A stretch of DNA of 64,000 nucleotides from Haliclystus octoradiatus (GCA_916610825.1 OU744447.1:15111751-15175750); one strand, 5' to 3'. Shown: positions 1-13,810, counted from the first letter of the stretch. Made by a program: numbers and translations. Notes: a model not told the origin generated them from the sequence alone.

Positions 1-3
1 AAT

Positions 4-2020
4 GTACATATGACAACTATGATCTAGTAATAATGTCCATCTACCAACAATGATCTAGTAATAATGTACATATGATTAATATGATCTAGAAATAATGTAC
101 ATATACCCACTATGATCTAGTAATAATTTCATTTTACCAACTATGATCTAGTAATATTGTACATATGACCAATATGATCTAGAAATAATCTAAGTATACC
201 CGCTTTGAGCTAGTAAAGAGTCAATGGTAGCATTTGTGATCTCGTAACAATAAAAAATCATCCACTAAAATGTAGAAATGATTTGGAGAGGAGTGGCCTG
301 TATCTACTATGATCTAATAATGATCTACAAATATTATACATCTACCCAGTATGATCCAGTAATGAGTCACTTGTATCCACTGTCATCTATTGACCTAGTA
401 ATAATTTTCATCTACACACCGTGATCTAGCAATAATGATTGTTATCCTCTATGATCTATTTGTTATCTAGAAAGAACTAACATATATCCACTATGACCTA
501 CTGATTATAAATTAGTATTGTACATCTACCCACTATGATCTAGTAATTATGTACATCAACCCAATATGATATAGCAATGAATCACTTGTATCCACTATGA
601 TCTAGAAGTGATTGTAGAGGTTTTGCTTCCACCCACTATGTTCTAGAAATGATCTAGAAATATTACACATCTACCCACTATGATTATGTGTGACTTCAAT
701 TGAATCAACCATGATCTGTTATTAATCTAGAAAGAACTACCTTTTATCCACAATGATCTATTAATGATCTAGTAATATAGTTCGCCTAGTTACTATGATC
801 AGTTAATGAGTTCATCGTATCCAATATGATTTAGGAGTGATGTAGAATAGAGTTACTTGCATATATTATGATCTAGTGGTGATCTAGAAAGAAAATGCTT
901 TATCAACTATGATCTAGCAGTGATCTAGTAATAATGTAAACCTACCCACTATGATCTACTAAAACTTACATCTACCCACTTTGTTCTAGTAGTGAGTCTC
1001 TTGTATTCACTAAGATGAATAGGGATATAGAAAAGAGTGGTTTGTATCTACTATGATCTAGCTATCATCTAAAAAAATGTTCATCAATCCACTATCATCT
1101 GGTATTGATCTAATATTAATGTCTATCTACCCACTATAATCTAGTAATAATGTTTATATGACCACTATGATCTAGAAATAATGTACATATAACTACCATG
1201 ATCTAATAAAAACTTACATCTACGCACTATGATCTAGTAATAAGTTTCCTGTATTTCGAATGATGTATAGGGATCTAGAAATGAGTGACTTGTATCTACT
1301 ATGATCTAGTTATCATCTACAAAAAATGTTCATCTATCCACTATCATCTGGTATTGATCTAATATTAATGTCCATCTACCCACTATGATCTAGTAAGAAG
1401 TTTCCTCTATTTACCATGATGTATAGGGATCTAGAAATGAGCGACTTGTATCTACTATGATCTAGTTATCATGTACAAAATATGTTTATCTATCTACCAT
1501 CATCTGTTAATGATCTAATATTAATGTCCATCTACCCACTATGATCTAGTAGTAATGTACATATGACCACTATGATGTAGAATAATGTACAAATACCCAC
1601 TATGATCTAGTAAAAAGTTACATCTACCCACTATGGTCTAGTGACAAGTCTCTTGTATTCATTCTGATGTATAGGGATCTAGAAAGAGTGACTTGTATCT
1701 ACTATGATCTAGTTATGATCTACAAAAAATGTTCATCTATCCACTATCATCTGGTAATGATCTAATATTAATGTCCATATACCCACTATGATTTAGTAAT
1801 AATGTACATATGACCACTACGATCTAGAAACAATGTACATATACCCACTATGATCTAGTGATAAGTCTCTTGCATTCACTATGATGTATAGGGATCTTGA
1901 AATGGTGACTTGTATCTACTATGATCTAGTTATGATCTACAAATAATGTTTATCTATCTACTATCATCTGGTAATGATCTGATATTAATGTCCATCTACC
2001 CGATATGATCTAGGAATAAT
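4..2020 (+). repeat. 2017 bp unit (A1, first)
   Basis: It runs from landmark GTACATATGACAAC at 4 to the next at 2021. The order is a uniform 31-mer run, the D cassette, then several 248 bp units. The following 2017 bp partner matches only to about 3030, where TGATGTTATATCTTCCC replaces AGATGAATAGGGATATAG. The same pair recurs at 5652/7669 and 11300/13317. Confidence 0.85.
190..920 (+). repeat. D cassette 1, 731 bp
   Basis: Reference copy of a block of strongly diverged, unevenly sized monomers, from CTAAGTATACC to GATCTAGCAG. Internal marks: TCAATGGTAGCATTT at 221, AAAAAATCATCC near 253, GAGAGGAGTGGCC near 285, TTCGCCTAG near 781. It departs from the 31 bp rhythm but keeps many GATCT words, so it is made of old monomers. 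There is no reading frame of note. This copy has TTACACATC near 662. Confidence 0.9.
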
Positions 2021-2217
2021 GTACATATGACAACTATGATCTAGTAATAATGTCCATCTACCAACTATGATCTAGTAATAATGTACATATGATTAATATG
2101 ATCTAGAAATAATGTACATATACCCACTATGATCTAGTAATAATTTCATTTTACCAACTATGATCTAGTAATATTGTACATATGACCAATATGATCTAGA
2201 AATAATCTAAGTATACC
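2001..2217 (+). repeat. Uniform 31-mer run (reference copy)
   Basis: Seven successive GATCTAG words at 2007, 2038, 2069, 2100, 2131, 2162 and 2193 are spaced exactly 31 bp. This is the cleanest stretch of the basic monomer and precedes the D cassettes. Tails alternate between CATCTACC types and CATATGACC/CATATACCC types. Apart from the extra monomer noted in E1/E2, equivalents stand left of the other D cassettes. Confidence 0.92.
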
Positions 2218-2937
2218 CGCTTTGAGCTAGTAAAGAGTCAATGGTAGCATTTGTGATCTCGTAACAATAAAAAATCATCCACTAAAATGTAGAAATGATT
2301 TGGAGAGGAGTGGCCTGTATCTACTATGATCTAATAATGATCTACAAATATTATAAATCTACCCAGTATGATCCAGTAATGAGTCACTTGTATCCACTGT
2401 CATCTATTGACCTAGTAATAATTTTCATCTACACACCGTGATCTAGCAATAATGATTGTTATCCTCTATGATCTATTTGTTATCTAGAAAGAACTAACAT
2501 ATGTCCACTATGACCTACTGATTTTAAATTAGTATTGTACATCTACCCACTATGATCTAGTAATTATGTACATCAACCCAATATAATATAGCAATGAATC
2601 ACTTGTATCCACTATGATCTAGCAGTGATTGTAGAGGTTTTGCTTCCACCCACTATGTTGTAGAAATGATCTAGAAATATTATACATCTACCCACTATGA
2701 TTATGTGTGACTTCATTTGAATCAACCATGATCTGTTATTATTCTAGAAAGAACTACCTTTTAGCCACAATGATCTATTAATGATCTAGTAATATAGTTC
2801 GCCTAGTTACTATGATCAGTTAATGAGTTCATCGTATCCAATATGATTTAGGAGTGATGTAGAATAGAGTTACTTGCATATATTATGATCTAGTGGTGAT
2901 CTAGAAAGAAAATGCTTTATCAACTATGATCTAGCAG
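2207..2937 (+). repeat. D cassette 2, 731 bp
   Basis: It lies 2017 bp from cassette 1. Private or clade variants: TTATAAATC near 2353, GATTTTAAATTAG near 2520, ATATAATATAG near 2580, GCAGTGATTG near 2622, TTATTATTCTAG near 2735. These mark the second-position cassettes of the A units. Confidence 0.9.
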
Positions 2938-3449
2938 TGATCTAGTAATAATGTAAACCTACCCACTATGATCTACTAAAACTTACATCTGCCCACTTTG
3001 TTCTAGTAGTGAGTCTCTTGTATTCACTATGATGTTATATCTTCCCACTATGATCTAGTGATAAGTCTCTTGCATTCACTATGATGTATAGGGATCTTGA
3101 AATGGTGACTTGTATCTACTATGATCTAGTTATGATCTACAAATAATGTTCATCAATCCACTATCATCTGGTAATAATCTAATATTAATGTCCATCTACC
3201 CACTATGATCTAGTAATAAGACTTCTGTATTTACCATGATGTATAGGGATCTAGAAATGAGTGACTTGTTTCTACTATGATCTAGCTATGATCTACAAAA
3301 ATGTTCATCTATCCATAATCATCATGTAATGATCTATTATTTATGTGCATCTACCGGATATGATCTAGTAATAATGTAGATTAGGACCACTATGATCTAG
3401 AATAATGTACATATACCCACTATGATCTAGTAAAAACTTACATCTACCC

Positions 3450-3697
3450 ACTATGATCTAGTAATAAGTCTCCTGTATTCACTATCATGTATGGGGATCT
3501 AGAAAGAGTGACTTGTATCTACTATGATCTAGTTATGATCTACAAATAATGCTTATCTATCTACTATCATCTGATAATGATCTTATATTAATGTCCATCT
3601 ACCCACTATGATCTAGTTATAATGTTTATATGACCAGTATGATCTAGAAATAATGTACATATAACTACCATGATCTAGTAAAAATTTACATCTACGC
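3450..3697 (+). repeat. 248 bp seven-monomer unit (reference copy)
   Basis: Seven monomers each starting at ACTAT or a close variant: 3450 (31), 3481 (40), 3521 (42), 3563 (42), 3605 (31), 3636 (31), 3667 (31), total 248; the next unit starts at 3698. The 40-42 bp members hold an extra GATCT-bearing segment of 9-11 bases, for example GATCTAGTTATGATCTAC in the third. Diagnostic words: GGGGATCTAGAAA in the second, ATCATCTG in the fourth. Variants of this unit fill most of the window between D cassettes, often with one or more monomers lost. Confidence 0.88.
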
Positions 3698-4418
3698 ACT
3701 ATGATCTAGTAATAAGTCTAATGTATTCATTATGATGTATGGGGATCTAGAAACGAGTGACTTGTATCTACTATGATCTAGCTATGATCTACAAAAATGT
3801 TCATCTATCCACAATCATCATGTAATGATCTATTATTTATGTGCATCTACCGGATATGATCTAGTAATAATGTAGATTAGGACCACTATGATCTAGAATA
3901 ATGTACATTTACCCACTATGATCAAGTAAAAAGATACATCTACCCACTATGATCTAGTGATAAGTCTCTTGCATTCGCTATGATGTAAAGGGATCTTGAA
4001 AGGGTGACTTGTATCTACTATGATCTAGTTATGATCTACAAATAATGTTTATCTATCTACTATCATCTGGTAATGATCAGATATTAATGTCCATCTACCC
4101 GATATGATCTAAGAATAATGTACATATGACAACTATGATATAGAAATAATGTACATATACCCGCTATGATCTAGTCTAAACTTACATCTACCTATCATGA
4201 ACCAGTAATAAGTCTACTGTATTCACTATGACGTATAGGGATCTAGAAAAGAGTGACTTGCATCTACTATGCTCTAGTTATGATCTACAAATAATGTTCA
4301 ACTATCCACTATGACCTGGTAATGATCTAATAGTAATGTCCCTGTACCCACTATGATCTAGTAGTATTGTACATCTACCCACTATGATCTGGTAATAATG
4401 TATATATACCCGATATGA

Positions 4419-4526
4419 TATAACAATGAATCACTTGTATCCACTATAACCTAGTAGTGATTTGGTGAGGTGTTGATTGTATCCACTATGTTCCAGAATT
4501 GATCTAGAAATATTATACATCTACCC
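4419..4526 (+). repeat. d relic, short form (A1)
   Basis: A 108 bp stretch that resembles the middle of the D cassette (the part around AATGAATCACTTGTATCC and GAAATATTATACATCTACCC) but carries its own changes: ATATAACAATG, CACTATAACC, TTTGGTGAGGTGTTG at 4461 and GTTCCAGAATTG. It is embedded among 248 bp units. I read it as an older fragment of the same ancestor as D. Confidence 0.75.
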
Positions 4527-5837
4527 ACTATGATCTAGTAATAAGTCTTCTGTATTTACCATGATGTATAGGGATCTAGAAATGAGTGACTTGTATCCAC
4601 TATGATCTAGCAGTGATCTAGTAATAATGTAAACCTACGCAATTTGATCTACTAAAACTTACATCTACCCACTTTGTTCTAGTAATAAGTCTCTTGTATT
4701 CATTATGATGTATAGGTATCTAGAATAGCGTGGTTTGTGTCTACTATGATCTAGTCATGATTACCCACCATGATCTGTCAATAATGTTTATATGACCGCT
4801 ATGATCTAGAAATTATGTACATATAAGTACTATGATCTAGTAAAAACTTACATCTACCCACTATGATCTAGTAATAAGTCTCCTGTATTCACTATGATGT
4901 ATGGGGATCTAGAAAGAGTGACTTGTATCTACTATGATCTAGTTATGATCTACAAAAATGTTCATCTATCCTTTATCATCTGGTATTGATCTAATATTAA
5001 TGTCCATCTACCCACTATGATCTAGTAAGAAGTTTCCTGTATTTACCATGATGTATAGGGATCTAGAAATGAGCGACTTGTATCTACTATGATCTAGTTA
5101 TCATGTACAAAATATGTTTATCTATCTACCATCATCTGTTAATGATCTAATATTAATGTCCATCTACCCACTATGATCTAGTAGTAATGTACATATGACC
5201 ACTATGATGTTGAATAATGTACAAATACCCACTATGATCTAGTAAAAAGTTACATCTACCCACTATGGTCCAGTCACAAGTCTCTTGTATTCATTCTGAT
5301 GTTTAGGGATCTAGAAAGAGTGACTTGTATCTACTATGATCTAGTTATGATCTACAAAAAAGTTCATCTATCCACTATCATCTGGTAATGATCTAATATT
5401 AATGTCCATCTACCCACTATGATTTAGTAATAATGTACATATGACCACTACGATCTAGAAACAATGTACATATACCCACTATGATCTAGTGATAAGTCTC
5501 TTGCATTCACTATGATGTATAGGGATCTTGAAATGGTGACTTGTATCTACTATGATCTAGTTATGATCTACAAATAATGTTTATCTATCTACTATCATCT
5601 GGTAATGATCTGATATTAATGTCCATCTACCCGATATGATCTAGGAATAATGTACATATGACAACTATGATCTAGTAATAATGTCCATCTACCAACTATG
5701 ATCTAGTAATAATGTACATATGATTAATATGATCTAGAAATAATGTACATATACCCACTATGATCTAGTAATAATTTCATTTTACCAACTATGATCTAGT
5801 AATATTGTACATATGACCAATATGATCTAGAAATAAT

Positions 5838-6568
5838 CTAAGTATACCCGCTTTGAGCTAGTAAAGAGTCAATGGTAGCATTTCTGATCTCGTAACAATA
5901 AAAAATCATCAACTAAAATGTAGAAATGATTTGGAGAGGAGTGGCCTGTATCTACTATGATCTAATAATGATCTACAAATATTATACATCTACCCAGTAT
6001 GATCCAGTAATGAGTCATTTGTATCCACTGTCATCTATTGACCTAGTAATAATTTTCATCTACACACCGTGATCTAGCAATAATGATTGTTATCCTCTAT
6101 GATCTATTTGTTATCTAGAAAGAACTAACATATGTCCACTATGACCTACTGATTATAAAGTAGTATTGTACATCTACCCACTATGATCTAGTAATTATGT
6201 ACATCAACCCAATATGATATAGCAATGAATCGCTTGTATCCACTATGATCTAGAAGTGATTGTAGAGGTTTTGCTTCCACCCACTATGTTCTAGAAATGA
6301 TCTAGAAATATTATAAATCTACCCACTATGATTATGTGTGACTTCAATTGAATCAACCATGATCTGTTATTAATCTAGAAAGAACTACCTTTTATCCACA
6401 ATGATCTATTAATGATCTAGTAATATAGTTCGCCTAGTTACTATGATCAGTTAATGAGTTCATCGTACCCAATATGATTTAGGAGTGATGTAGAATAGAG
6501 TTACTTGCATATATTATGATCTAGTGGTGATCTAGAAAGAGAATGCTTTATCAACTATGATCTAGCAG
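5838..6568 (+). repeat. D cassette 3, 731 bp
   Basis: A2 first-position copy. Variants: TTTCTGATCTCG near 5882, TCATCAACTAAAATG, AATCGCTTG near 6229, CATCGTACCC near 6461 and AGAGAATGC near 6537. All reappear in cassettes 5, 6 and 7, so those four form one lineage. Confidence 0.9.
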
Positions 6569-7854
6569 TGATCTAGTAATAATGTAAACCTACCCACTAT
6601 GATCTACTCAAACTTACATCTACCCACTTTGTTCTAGGAGTGAGTCTCTTGTATTCACTATGATGAATAGGGATATAGAAAAGAGTGGTTTGTATCTACT
6701 ATGATCTAGCTATCATCTAAAAAAATGTTCATCAATCCACTATCATCTGGTATTGATCTAATATTAATGTCTATCTACCCACTATAATCTAGTAATAATG
6801 TTTATATGACCACTATGATCTAGAAATAATGTACATATAACTACCATGATCTAATAAAAACTTACATCTACGCACTATGATCTAGTAATAAGTTTCCTGT
6901 ATTTCGAATGATGTATAGGGATCTAGAAATGAGTGACTTGTATCTACTATGATCTAGTTATCATCTACAAAAAATGTTCATCTATCCACTATCATCTGGT
7001 ATTGATCTAATATTAATGTCCATCTACCCACTATGATCTAGTAAGAAGTTTCCTCTATTTACCATGATGTATAGGGATCTAGAAATGAGCGACTTGTATC
7101 TACTATGATCTAGTTATCATGTACAAAATATGTTTATCTATCTACCATCATCTGTTAATGATCTAATATTAATGTCCATCTACCCACTATGATCTAGTAG
7201 TAATGTACATATGACCACTATGATGTAGAATAATGTACAAATACCCACTATGATCTAGTAAAAAGTTACATCTACCCACTATGGTCTAGTGACAAGTCTC
7301 TTGTATTCATTCTGATGTATAGGGATCTAGATAGAGTGACTTGTATCTACTATGATCTAGTTATGATCTACAAAAAATGTTCATCTATCCACTATCATCT
7401 GGTAATGATCTAATATTAATGTCCATATACCCACTATGATTTAGTAATAATGTACATATGACCACTACGATCTAGAAACAATGTACATATACCCACTATG
7501 ATCTAGTGATAAGTCTCTTGCATTCACTATGATGTATAGGGATCTTGAAATGGTGACTTGTATCTACTATGATCTAGTTATGATCTACAAATAATGTTTA
7601 TCTATCTACTATCATCTGGTAATGATCTGATATTAATGTCCATCTACCCGATATGATCTAGGAATAATGTACATATGACAACTATGATCTAGTAATAATG
7701 TCCATCTACCAACTATGATCTAGTAATAATGTACATATGATTAATATGATCTAGAAATAATGTACATATACCCACTATGATCTAGTAATAATTTCATTTT
7801 ACCAACTATGATCTAGTAATATTGTACATATGACCAATATGATCTAGAAATAAT

Positions 7855-8585
7855 CTAAGTATACCCGCTTTGAGCTAGTAAAGAGTCAATGGTAGCATTT
7901 GTGATCTCGTAACAATAAAAAATCATCCACTAAAATGTAGAAATGATTTGGAGAGGAGTGGCCTGTATCTACTATGATCTAATAATGATCTACAAATATT
8001 ATAAATCTACCCAGTATGATCCAGTAATGAGTCACTTGTATCCACTGTCATCTATTGACCTAGTAATAATTTTCATCTACACACCGTGATCTAGCAATAA
8101 TGATTGTTATCCTCTATGATCTATTTGTTATCTAGAAAGAACTAACATATGTCCACTATGACCTACTGATTTTAAATTAGTATTGTACATCTACCCACTA
8201 TGATCTAGTAATTATGTACATCAACCCAATATAATATAGCAATGAATCACTTGTATCCACTATGATCTAGCAGTGATTGTAGAGGTTTTGCTTCCACCCA
8301 CTATGTTCTAGAAATGATCTAGAAATATTATACATCTACCCACTATGATTATGTGTGACTTCATTTGAATCAACCATGATCTGTTATTATTCTAGAAAGA
8401 ACTACCTTTTATCCACAATGATCTATTAATGATCTAGTAATATAGTTCGCCTAGTTACTATGATCAGTTAATGAGTTCATCGTATCCAATATGATTTAGG
8501 AGTGATGTAGAATAGAGTTACTTGCATATATTATGATCTAGTGGTGATCTAGAAAGAAAATGCTTTATCAACTATGATCTAGCAG
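7855..8585 (+). repeat. D cassette 4, 731 bp
   Basis: A2 second-position copy, the partner of cassette 2 at offset 5648. It is the intact reference for the truncated copies at 13431 and 19265: the missing stretch corresponds to 7783-8205 here. Confidence 0.9.
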
Positions 8586-10066
8586 TGATCTAGTAATAAT
8601 GTAAACCTACCCACTATGATCTACTAAAACTTACATCTGCCCACTTTGTTCTAGTAGTGAGTCTCTTGTATTCACTATGATGTTACATCTTCCCACTATG
8701 ATCTAGTGATAAGTCTCTTGCATTCACTATGATGTATAGGGATCTTGAAATGGTGACTTGTATCTACTATGATCTAGTTATGATCTACAAATAATGTTCA
8801 TCAATCCACTATCATCTGGTAATAATCTAATATTAATGTCCATCTACCCACTATGATCTAGTAATAAGACTTCTGTATTTACCATGATGTATAGGGATCT
8901 AGAAATGAGTGACTTGTTTCTACTATGATCTAGCTATGATCTACAAAAATGTTCATCTATCCATAATCATCATGTAATGATCTATTATTTATGTGCATCT
9001 ACCGGATATGATCTAGTAATAATGTAGATTAGGACCACTATGATCTAGAATAATGTACATATACCCACTATGATCTAGTAAAAACTTACATCTACCCACT
9101 ATGATCTAGTAATAAGTCTCCTGTATTCACTATCATGTATGGGGATCTAGAAAGAGTGACTTGTATCTACTATGATCTAGTTATGATCTACAATTAATGC
9201 TTATCTATCTACTATCATCTGATAATGATCTTATATTAATGTCCATCTACCCACTATGATCTAGTTATAATGTTTATATGACCAGTATGATCTAGAAATA
9301 ATGTACATATAACTACCATGATCTAGTAAAAATTTACATCTACGCACTATGATCTAGTAATAAGTCTAATGTATTCATTATGATGTATGGGGATCTAGAA
9401 ACGAGTGACTTGTATCTACTATGATCTAGCTATGATCTACAAAAATGTTCATCTATCCACAATCATCATGTAATGATCTATTATTTATGTGCATCTACCG
9501 GATATGATCTAGTAATAATGTAGATTAGGACCACTATGATCTAGAATAATGTACATTTACCCACTATGATCAAGTAAAAAGATACATCTACCCACTATGA
9601 TCTAATGATAAGTCTCTTGCATTCGCTATGATGTAAAGGGATCTTGAAAGGGTGACTTGTATCTACTATGATCTAGTTATGATCTACAAATAATGTTTAT
9701 CTATCTACTATCATCTGGTAATGATCAGATATTAATGTCCATCTACCCGATATGATCTAAGAATAATGTACATATGACAACTATGATATAGAAATAATGT
9801 ACATATACCCGCTATGATCTAGTCTAAACCTACATCTACCTATCATGAACCAGTAATAAGTCTACTGTATTCACTATGACGTATAGGGATCTAGAAAAGA
9901 GTGACTTGCATCTACTATGCTCTAGTTATGATCTACAAATAATGTTCAACTATCCACTATGACCTGGTAATGATCTAATAGTAATGTCCCTGTACCCACT
10001 ATGATCTAGTAGTATTGTACATCTACCCACTATGATCTGGTAATAATGTATATATACCCGATATGA

Positions 10067-10174
10067 TATAACAATGAATCACTTGTATCCACTATAACCT
10101 AGTAGTGATTTGGTGAGGTGTTGATTGTATCCACTATGTTCCAGAATTGATCTAGAAATATTATACATCTACCC
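10067..10174 (+). repeat. d relic, short form (A2)
   Basis: Copy of the A1 relic at offset 5648, with TTTGGTGAGG at 10109. Confidence 0.75.
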
Positions 10175-11485
10175 ACTATGATCTAGTAATAAGTCTTCTG
10201 TATTTACCATGATGTATAGGGATCTAGAAATGAGTGACTTGTATCCACTATGATCTAGCAGTGATCTAGTAATAATGTAAACCTACGCAATTTGATCTAC
10301 TAAAACTTACATCTACCCACTTTGTTCTAGTAATAAGTCTCTTGTATTCATTATGATGTATAGGTATCTAGAATAGCGTGGTTTGTGTCTACTATGATCT
10401 AGTCATGATTACCCACCATGATCTGTCAATAATGTTTATATGACCGCTATGATCTAGAAATTATGTACATATAAGTACTATGATCTAGTAAAAACTTACA
10501 TCTACCCACTATGATCTAGTAATAAGTCTCCTGTATTCACTATGATGTATGGGGATCTAGAAAGAGTGACTTGTATCTACTATGATCTAGTTATGATCTA
10601 CAAAAATGTTCATCTATCCTTTATCATCTGGTATTGATCTAATATTAATGTCCATCTACCCACTATGATCTAGTAAGAAGTTTCCTGTATTTACCATGAT
10701 GTATAGGGATCTAGAAATGAGCGACTTGTATCTACTATGATCTAGTTATCATGTACAAAATATGTTTATCTATCTACCATCATCTGTTAATGATCTAATA
10801 TTAATGTCCATCTACCCACTATGATCTAGTAGTAATGTACATATGACCACTATGATGTTGAATAATGTACAAATACCCACTATGATCTAGTAAAAAGTTA
10901 CATCTACCCACTATGGTCCAGTCACAAGTCTCTTGTATTCATTCTGATGTTTAGGGATCTAGAAAGAGTGACTTGTATCTACTATGATCTAGTTATGATC
11001 TACAAAAAAGTTCATCTATCCACTATCATCTGGTAATGATCTAATATTAATGTCCATCTACCCACTATTATTTAGTAATAATGTACATATGACCACTACG
11101 ATCTAGAAACAATGTACATATACCCACTATGATCTAGTGATAAGTCTCTTGCATTCACTATGATGTATAGGGATCTTGAAATGGTGACTTGTATCTACTA
11201 TGATCTAGTTATGATCTACAAATAATGTTTATCTATCTACTATCATCTGGTAATGATCTGATATTAATGTCCATCTACCCGATATGATCTAGGAATAATG
11301 TACATATGACAACTATGATCTAGTAATAATGTCCATCTACCAACTATGATCTAGTAATAATGTACATATGATTAATATGATCTAGAAATAATGTACATAT
11401 ACCCACTATGATCTAGTAATAATTTCATTTTACCAACTATGATCTAGTAATATTGTACATATGACCAATATGATCTAGAAATAAT

Positions 11486-12216
11486 CTAAGTATACCCGCT
11501 TTGAGCTAGTAAAGAGTCAATGGTAGCATTTCTGATCTCGTAACAATAAAAAATCATCAACTAAAATGTAGAAATGATTTGGAGAGGAGTGGCCTGTATC
11601 TACTATGATCTAATAATGATCTACAAATATTATACATCTACCCAGTATGATCCAGTAATGAGTCATTTGTATCCACTGTCATCTATTGACCTAGTAATAA
11701 TTTTCATCTACACACCGTGATCTAGCAATAATGATTGTTATCCTCTATGATCTATTTGTTATCTAGAAAGAACTAACATATGTCCACTATGACCTACTGA
11801 TTATAAAGTAGTATTGTACATCTACCCACTATGATCTAGTAATTATGTACATCAACCCAATATGATATAGCAATGAATCGCTTGTATCCACTATGATCTA
11901 GAAGTGATTGTAGAGGTTTTGCTTCCACCCACTATGTTCTAGAAATGATCTAGAAATATTATAAATCTACCCACTATGATTATGTGTGACTTCAATTGAA
12001 TCAACCATGATCTGTTATTAATCTAGAAAGAACTACCTTTTATCCACAATGATCTATTAATGATCTAGTAATATAGTTCGCCTAGTTACTATGATCAGTT
12101 AATGAGTTCATCGTACCCAATATGATTTAGGAGTGATGTAGAATAGAGTTACTTGCATATATTATGATCTAGTGGTGATCTAGAAAGAGAATGCTTTATC
12201 AACTATGATCTAGCAG
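11486..12216 (+). repeat. D cassette 5, 731 bp
   Basis: A3 first-position copy. It shares the TTTCTGATCTCG and AGAGAATGC variants of cassette 3. Just right of it CACTATGGTCTACTC (near 12244) differs from the CACTATGATCTACTC of cassette 3. Confidence 0.9.
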
Positions 12217-13419
12217 TGATCTAGTAATAATGTAAACCTACCCACTATGGTCTACTCAAACTTACATCTACCCACTTTGTTCTAGTAGTGAGTCTCTTGT
12301 ATTCACTATGATGAATAGGGATATAGAAAAGAGTGGTTTGTATCTACTATGATCTAGCTATCATCTAAAAAAATGTTCATCAATCCACTATCATCTGGTA
12401 TTGATCTAATATTAATGTCTATCTACCCACTATAATCTAGTAATAATGTTTATATGACCACTATGATCTAGAAATAATGTACATATAACTACCATGATCT
12501 AATAAAAACTTACATCTACGCACTATGATCTAGTAATAAGTTTCCTGTATTTCGAATGATGTATAGGGATCTAGAAATGAGTGACTTGTATCTACTATGA
12601 TCTAGTTATCATCTACAAAAAATGTTCATCTATCCACTATCATCTGGTATTGATCTAATATTAATGTCCATCTACCCACTATGATCTAGTAAGAAGTTTC
12701 CTCTATTTACCATGATGTATAGGGATCTAGAAATGAGCGACTTGTATCTACTATGATCTAGTTATCATGTACAAAATATGTCTATCTATCTACCATCATC
12801 TGTTAATGATCTAATATTAATGTCCATCTACCCACTATGATCTAGTAGTAATGTACATATGACCACTATGATGTAGAATAATGTACAAATACCCACTATG
12901 ATCTAGTAAAAAGTTACATCTACCCACTATGGTCTAGTGACAAGTCTCTTGTATTCATTCTGATGTATAGGGATCTAGAAAGAGTGACTTGTATCTACTA
13001 TGATCTAGTTATGATCTACAAAAAATGTTCATCTATCCACTATCATCTGGTAATGATCTAATATTAATGTCCATATACCCACTATGATTTAGTAATAATG
13101 TACATATGACCACTACGATCTAGAAACAATGTACATATACCCACTATGATCTAGTGATAAGTCTCTTGCATTCACTATGATGTATAGGGATCTTGAAATG
13201 GTGACTTGTATCTACTATGATCTAGTTATGATCTACAAATAATGTTTATCTATCTACTATCATCTGGTAATGATCTGATATTAATGTCCATCTACCCGAT
13301 ATGATCTAGGAATAATGTACATATGACAACTATGATCTAGTAATAATGTCCATCTACCAACTATGATCTAGTAATAATGTACATATGATTAATATGATCT
13401 AGAAATAATGTACATATAC

Positions 13420-13440
13420 CCACTATGATCTAGTAATTAT
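13420..13440. other. 423 bp deletion junction
   Basis: The offset to A2 changes from 5648 to 5225 here. Both parental sites carry CCCACTATGATCTAGTAAT, so the breakpoint is ambiguous within that word. The product was later duplicated (second copy near 19254-19274). Confidence 0.9.
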
Positions 13441-13810
13441 GTACATCAACCCAATATAATATAGCAATGAATCACTTGTATCCACTATGATCTAGCAGTG
13501 ATTGTAGAGGTTTTGCTTCCACCCACTATGTTCTAGAAATGATCTAGAAATATTATACATCTACCCACTATGATTATGTGTGACTTCATTTGAATCAACC
13601 ATGATCTGTTATTATTCTAGAAAGAACTACCTTTTATCCACAATGATCTATTAATGATCTAGTAATATAGTTCGCCTAGTTACTATGATGAGTTAATGAG
13701 TTCATCGTATCCAATATGATTTAGGAGTGATGTAGAATAGAGTTACTTGCATATATTATGATCTAGTGGTGATCTAGAAAGAAAATGCTTTATCAACTAT
13801 GATCTAGCAG
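13431..13810 (+). repeat. D cassette, left half deleted (A3/B1)
   Basis: Only the right 380 bp remain, starting TAGTAATTATGTACATC. The 31-mer run left of it joins directly at a shared CCCACTATGATCTAG, and 423 bp are missing compared with cassette 4. This is a deletion between homologous monomers. The landmark TCAATGGTAGCATTT is absent. Confidence 0.92.

Larger units (their letters stand above)
1..5648 (+). repeat. 5648 bp higher-order unit, copy A1
   Basis: First of the 5648 bp tandem copies; the window edge, not a natural boundary, sets its start. It holds two D cassettes 2017 bp apart (190-920 and 2207-2937), a d relic (4419-4526) and runs of 248 bp units. Compared with A2 it differs by scattered substitutions, for example AACAATG at 47-53 against AACTATG, GTGATAAG at 3959 against ATGATAAG in A2, and CAAATAATGC at 3543 against CAATTAATGC. 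It is the most distinct of the three A copies. Confidence 0.92.
5649..11296 (+). repeat. 5648 bp higher-order unit, copy A2
   Basis: Lines sampled against A1 at an offset of 5648 show zero or one mismatch per 60 bases, so identity is about 99% by eye. It shares several variants with A3 that A1 lacks: CAATTAATGC near 9191, CTAATGATAAG near 9603 and CACTATTATTTAG near 11065. A2 and A3 are therefore sister copies. It contains D cassettes at 5838-6568 and 7855-8585 and a d relic at 10067-10174. Confidence 0.92.

Noticed and set aside
190-920. D cassette as an inserted mobile element or gene remnant
   Set aside because: It has no terminal repeats, no target duplication and no open frame, and it still contains many GATCT/ACTATGA words at irregular spacing. 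It is better explained as diverged monomers.
1254-1272. CENP-B box-like TTTCGAATGATGTATAGGG
   Set aside because: It has TTCG and an A at the right spacing, but the essential CGGG block is TATA here, so it does not match the known box. It also occurs in only some units.
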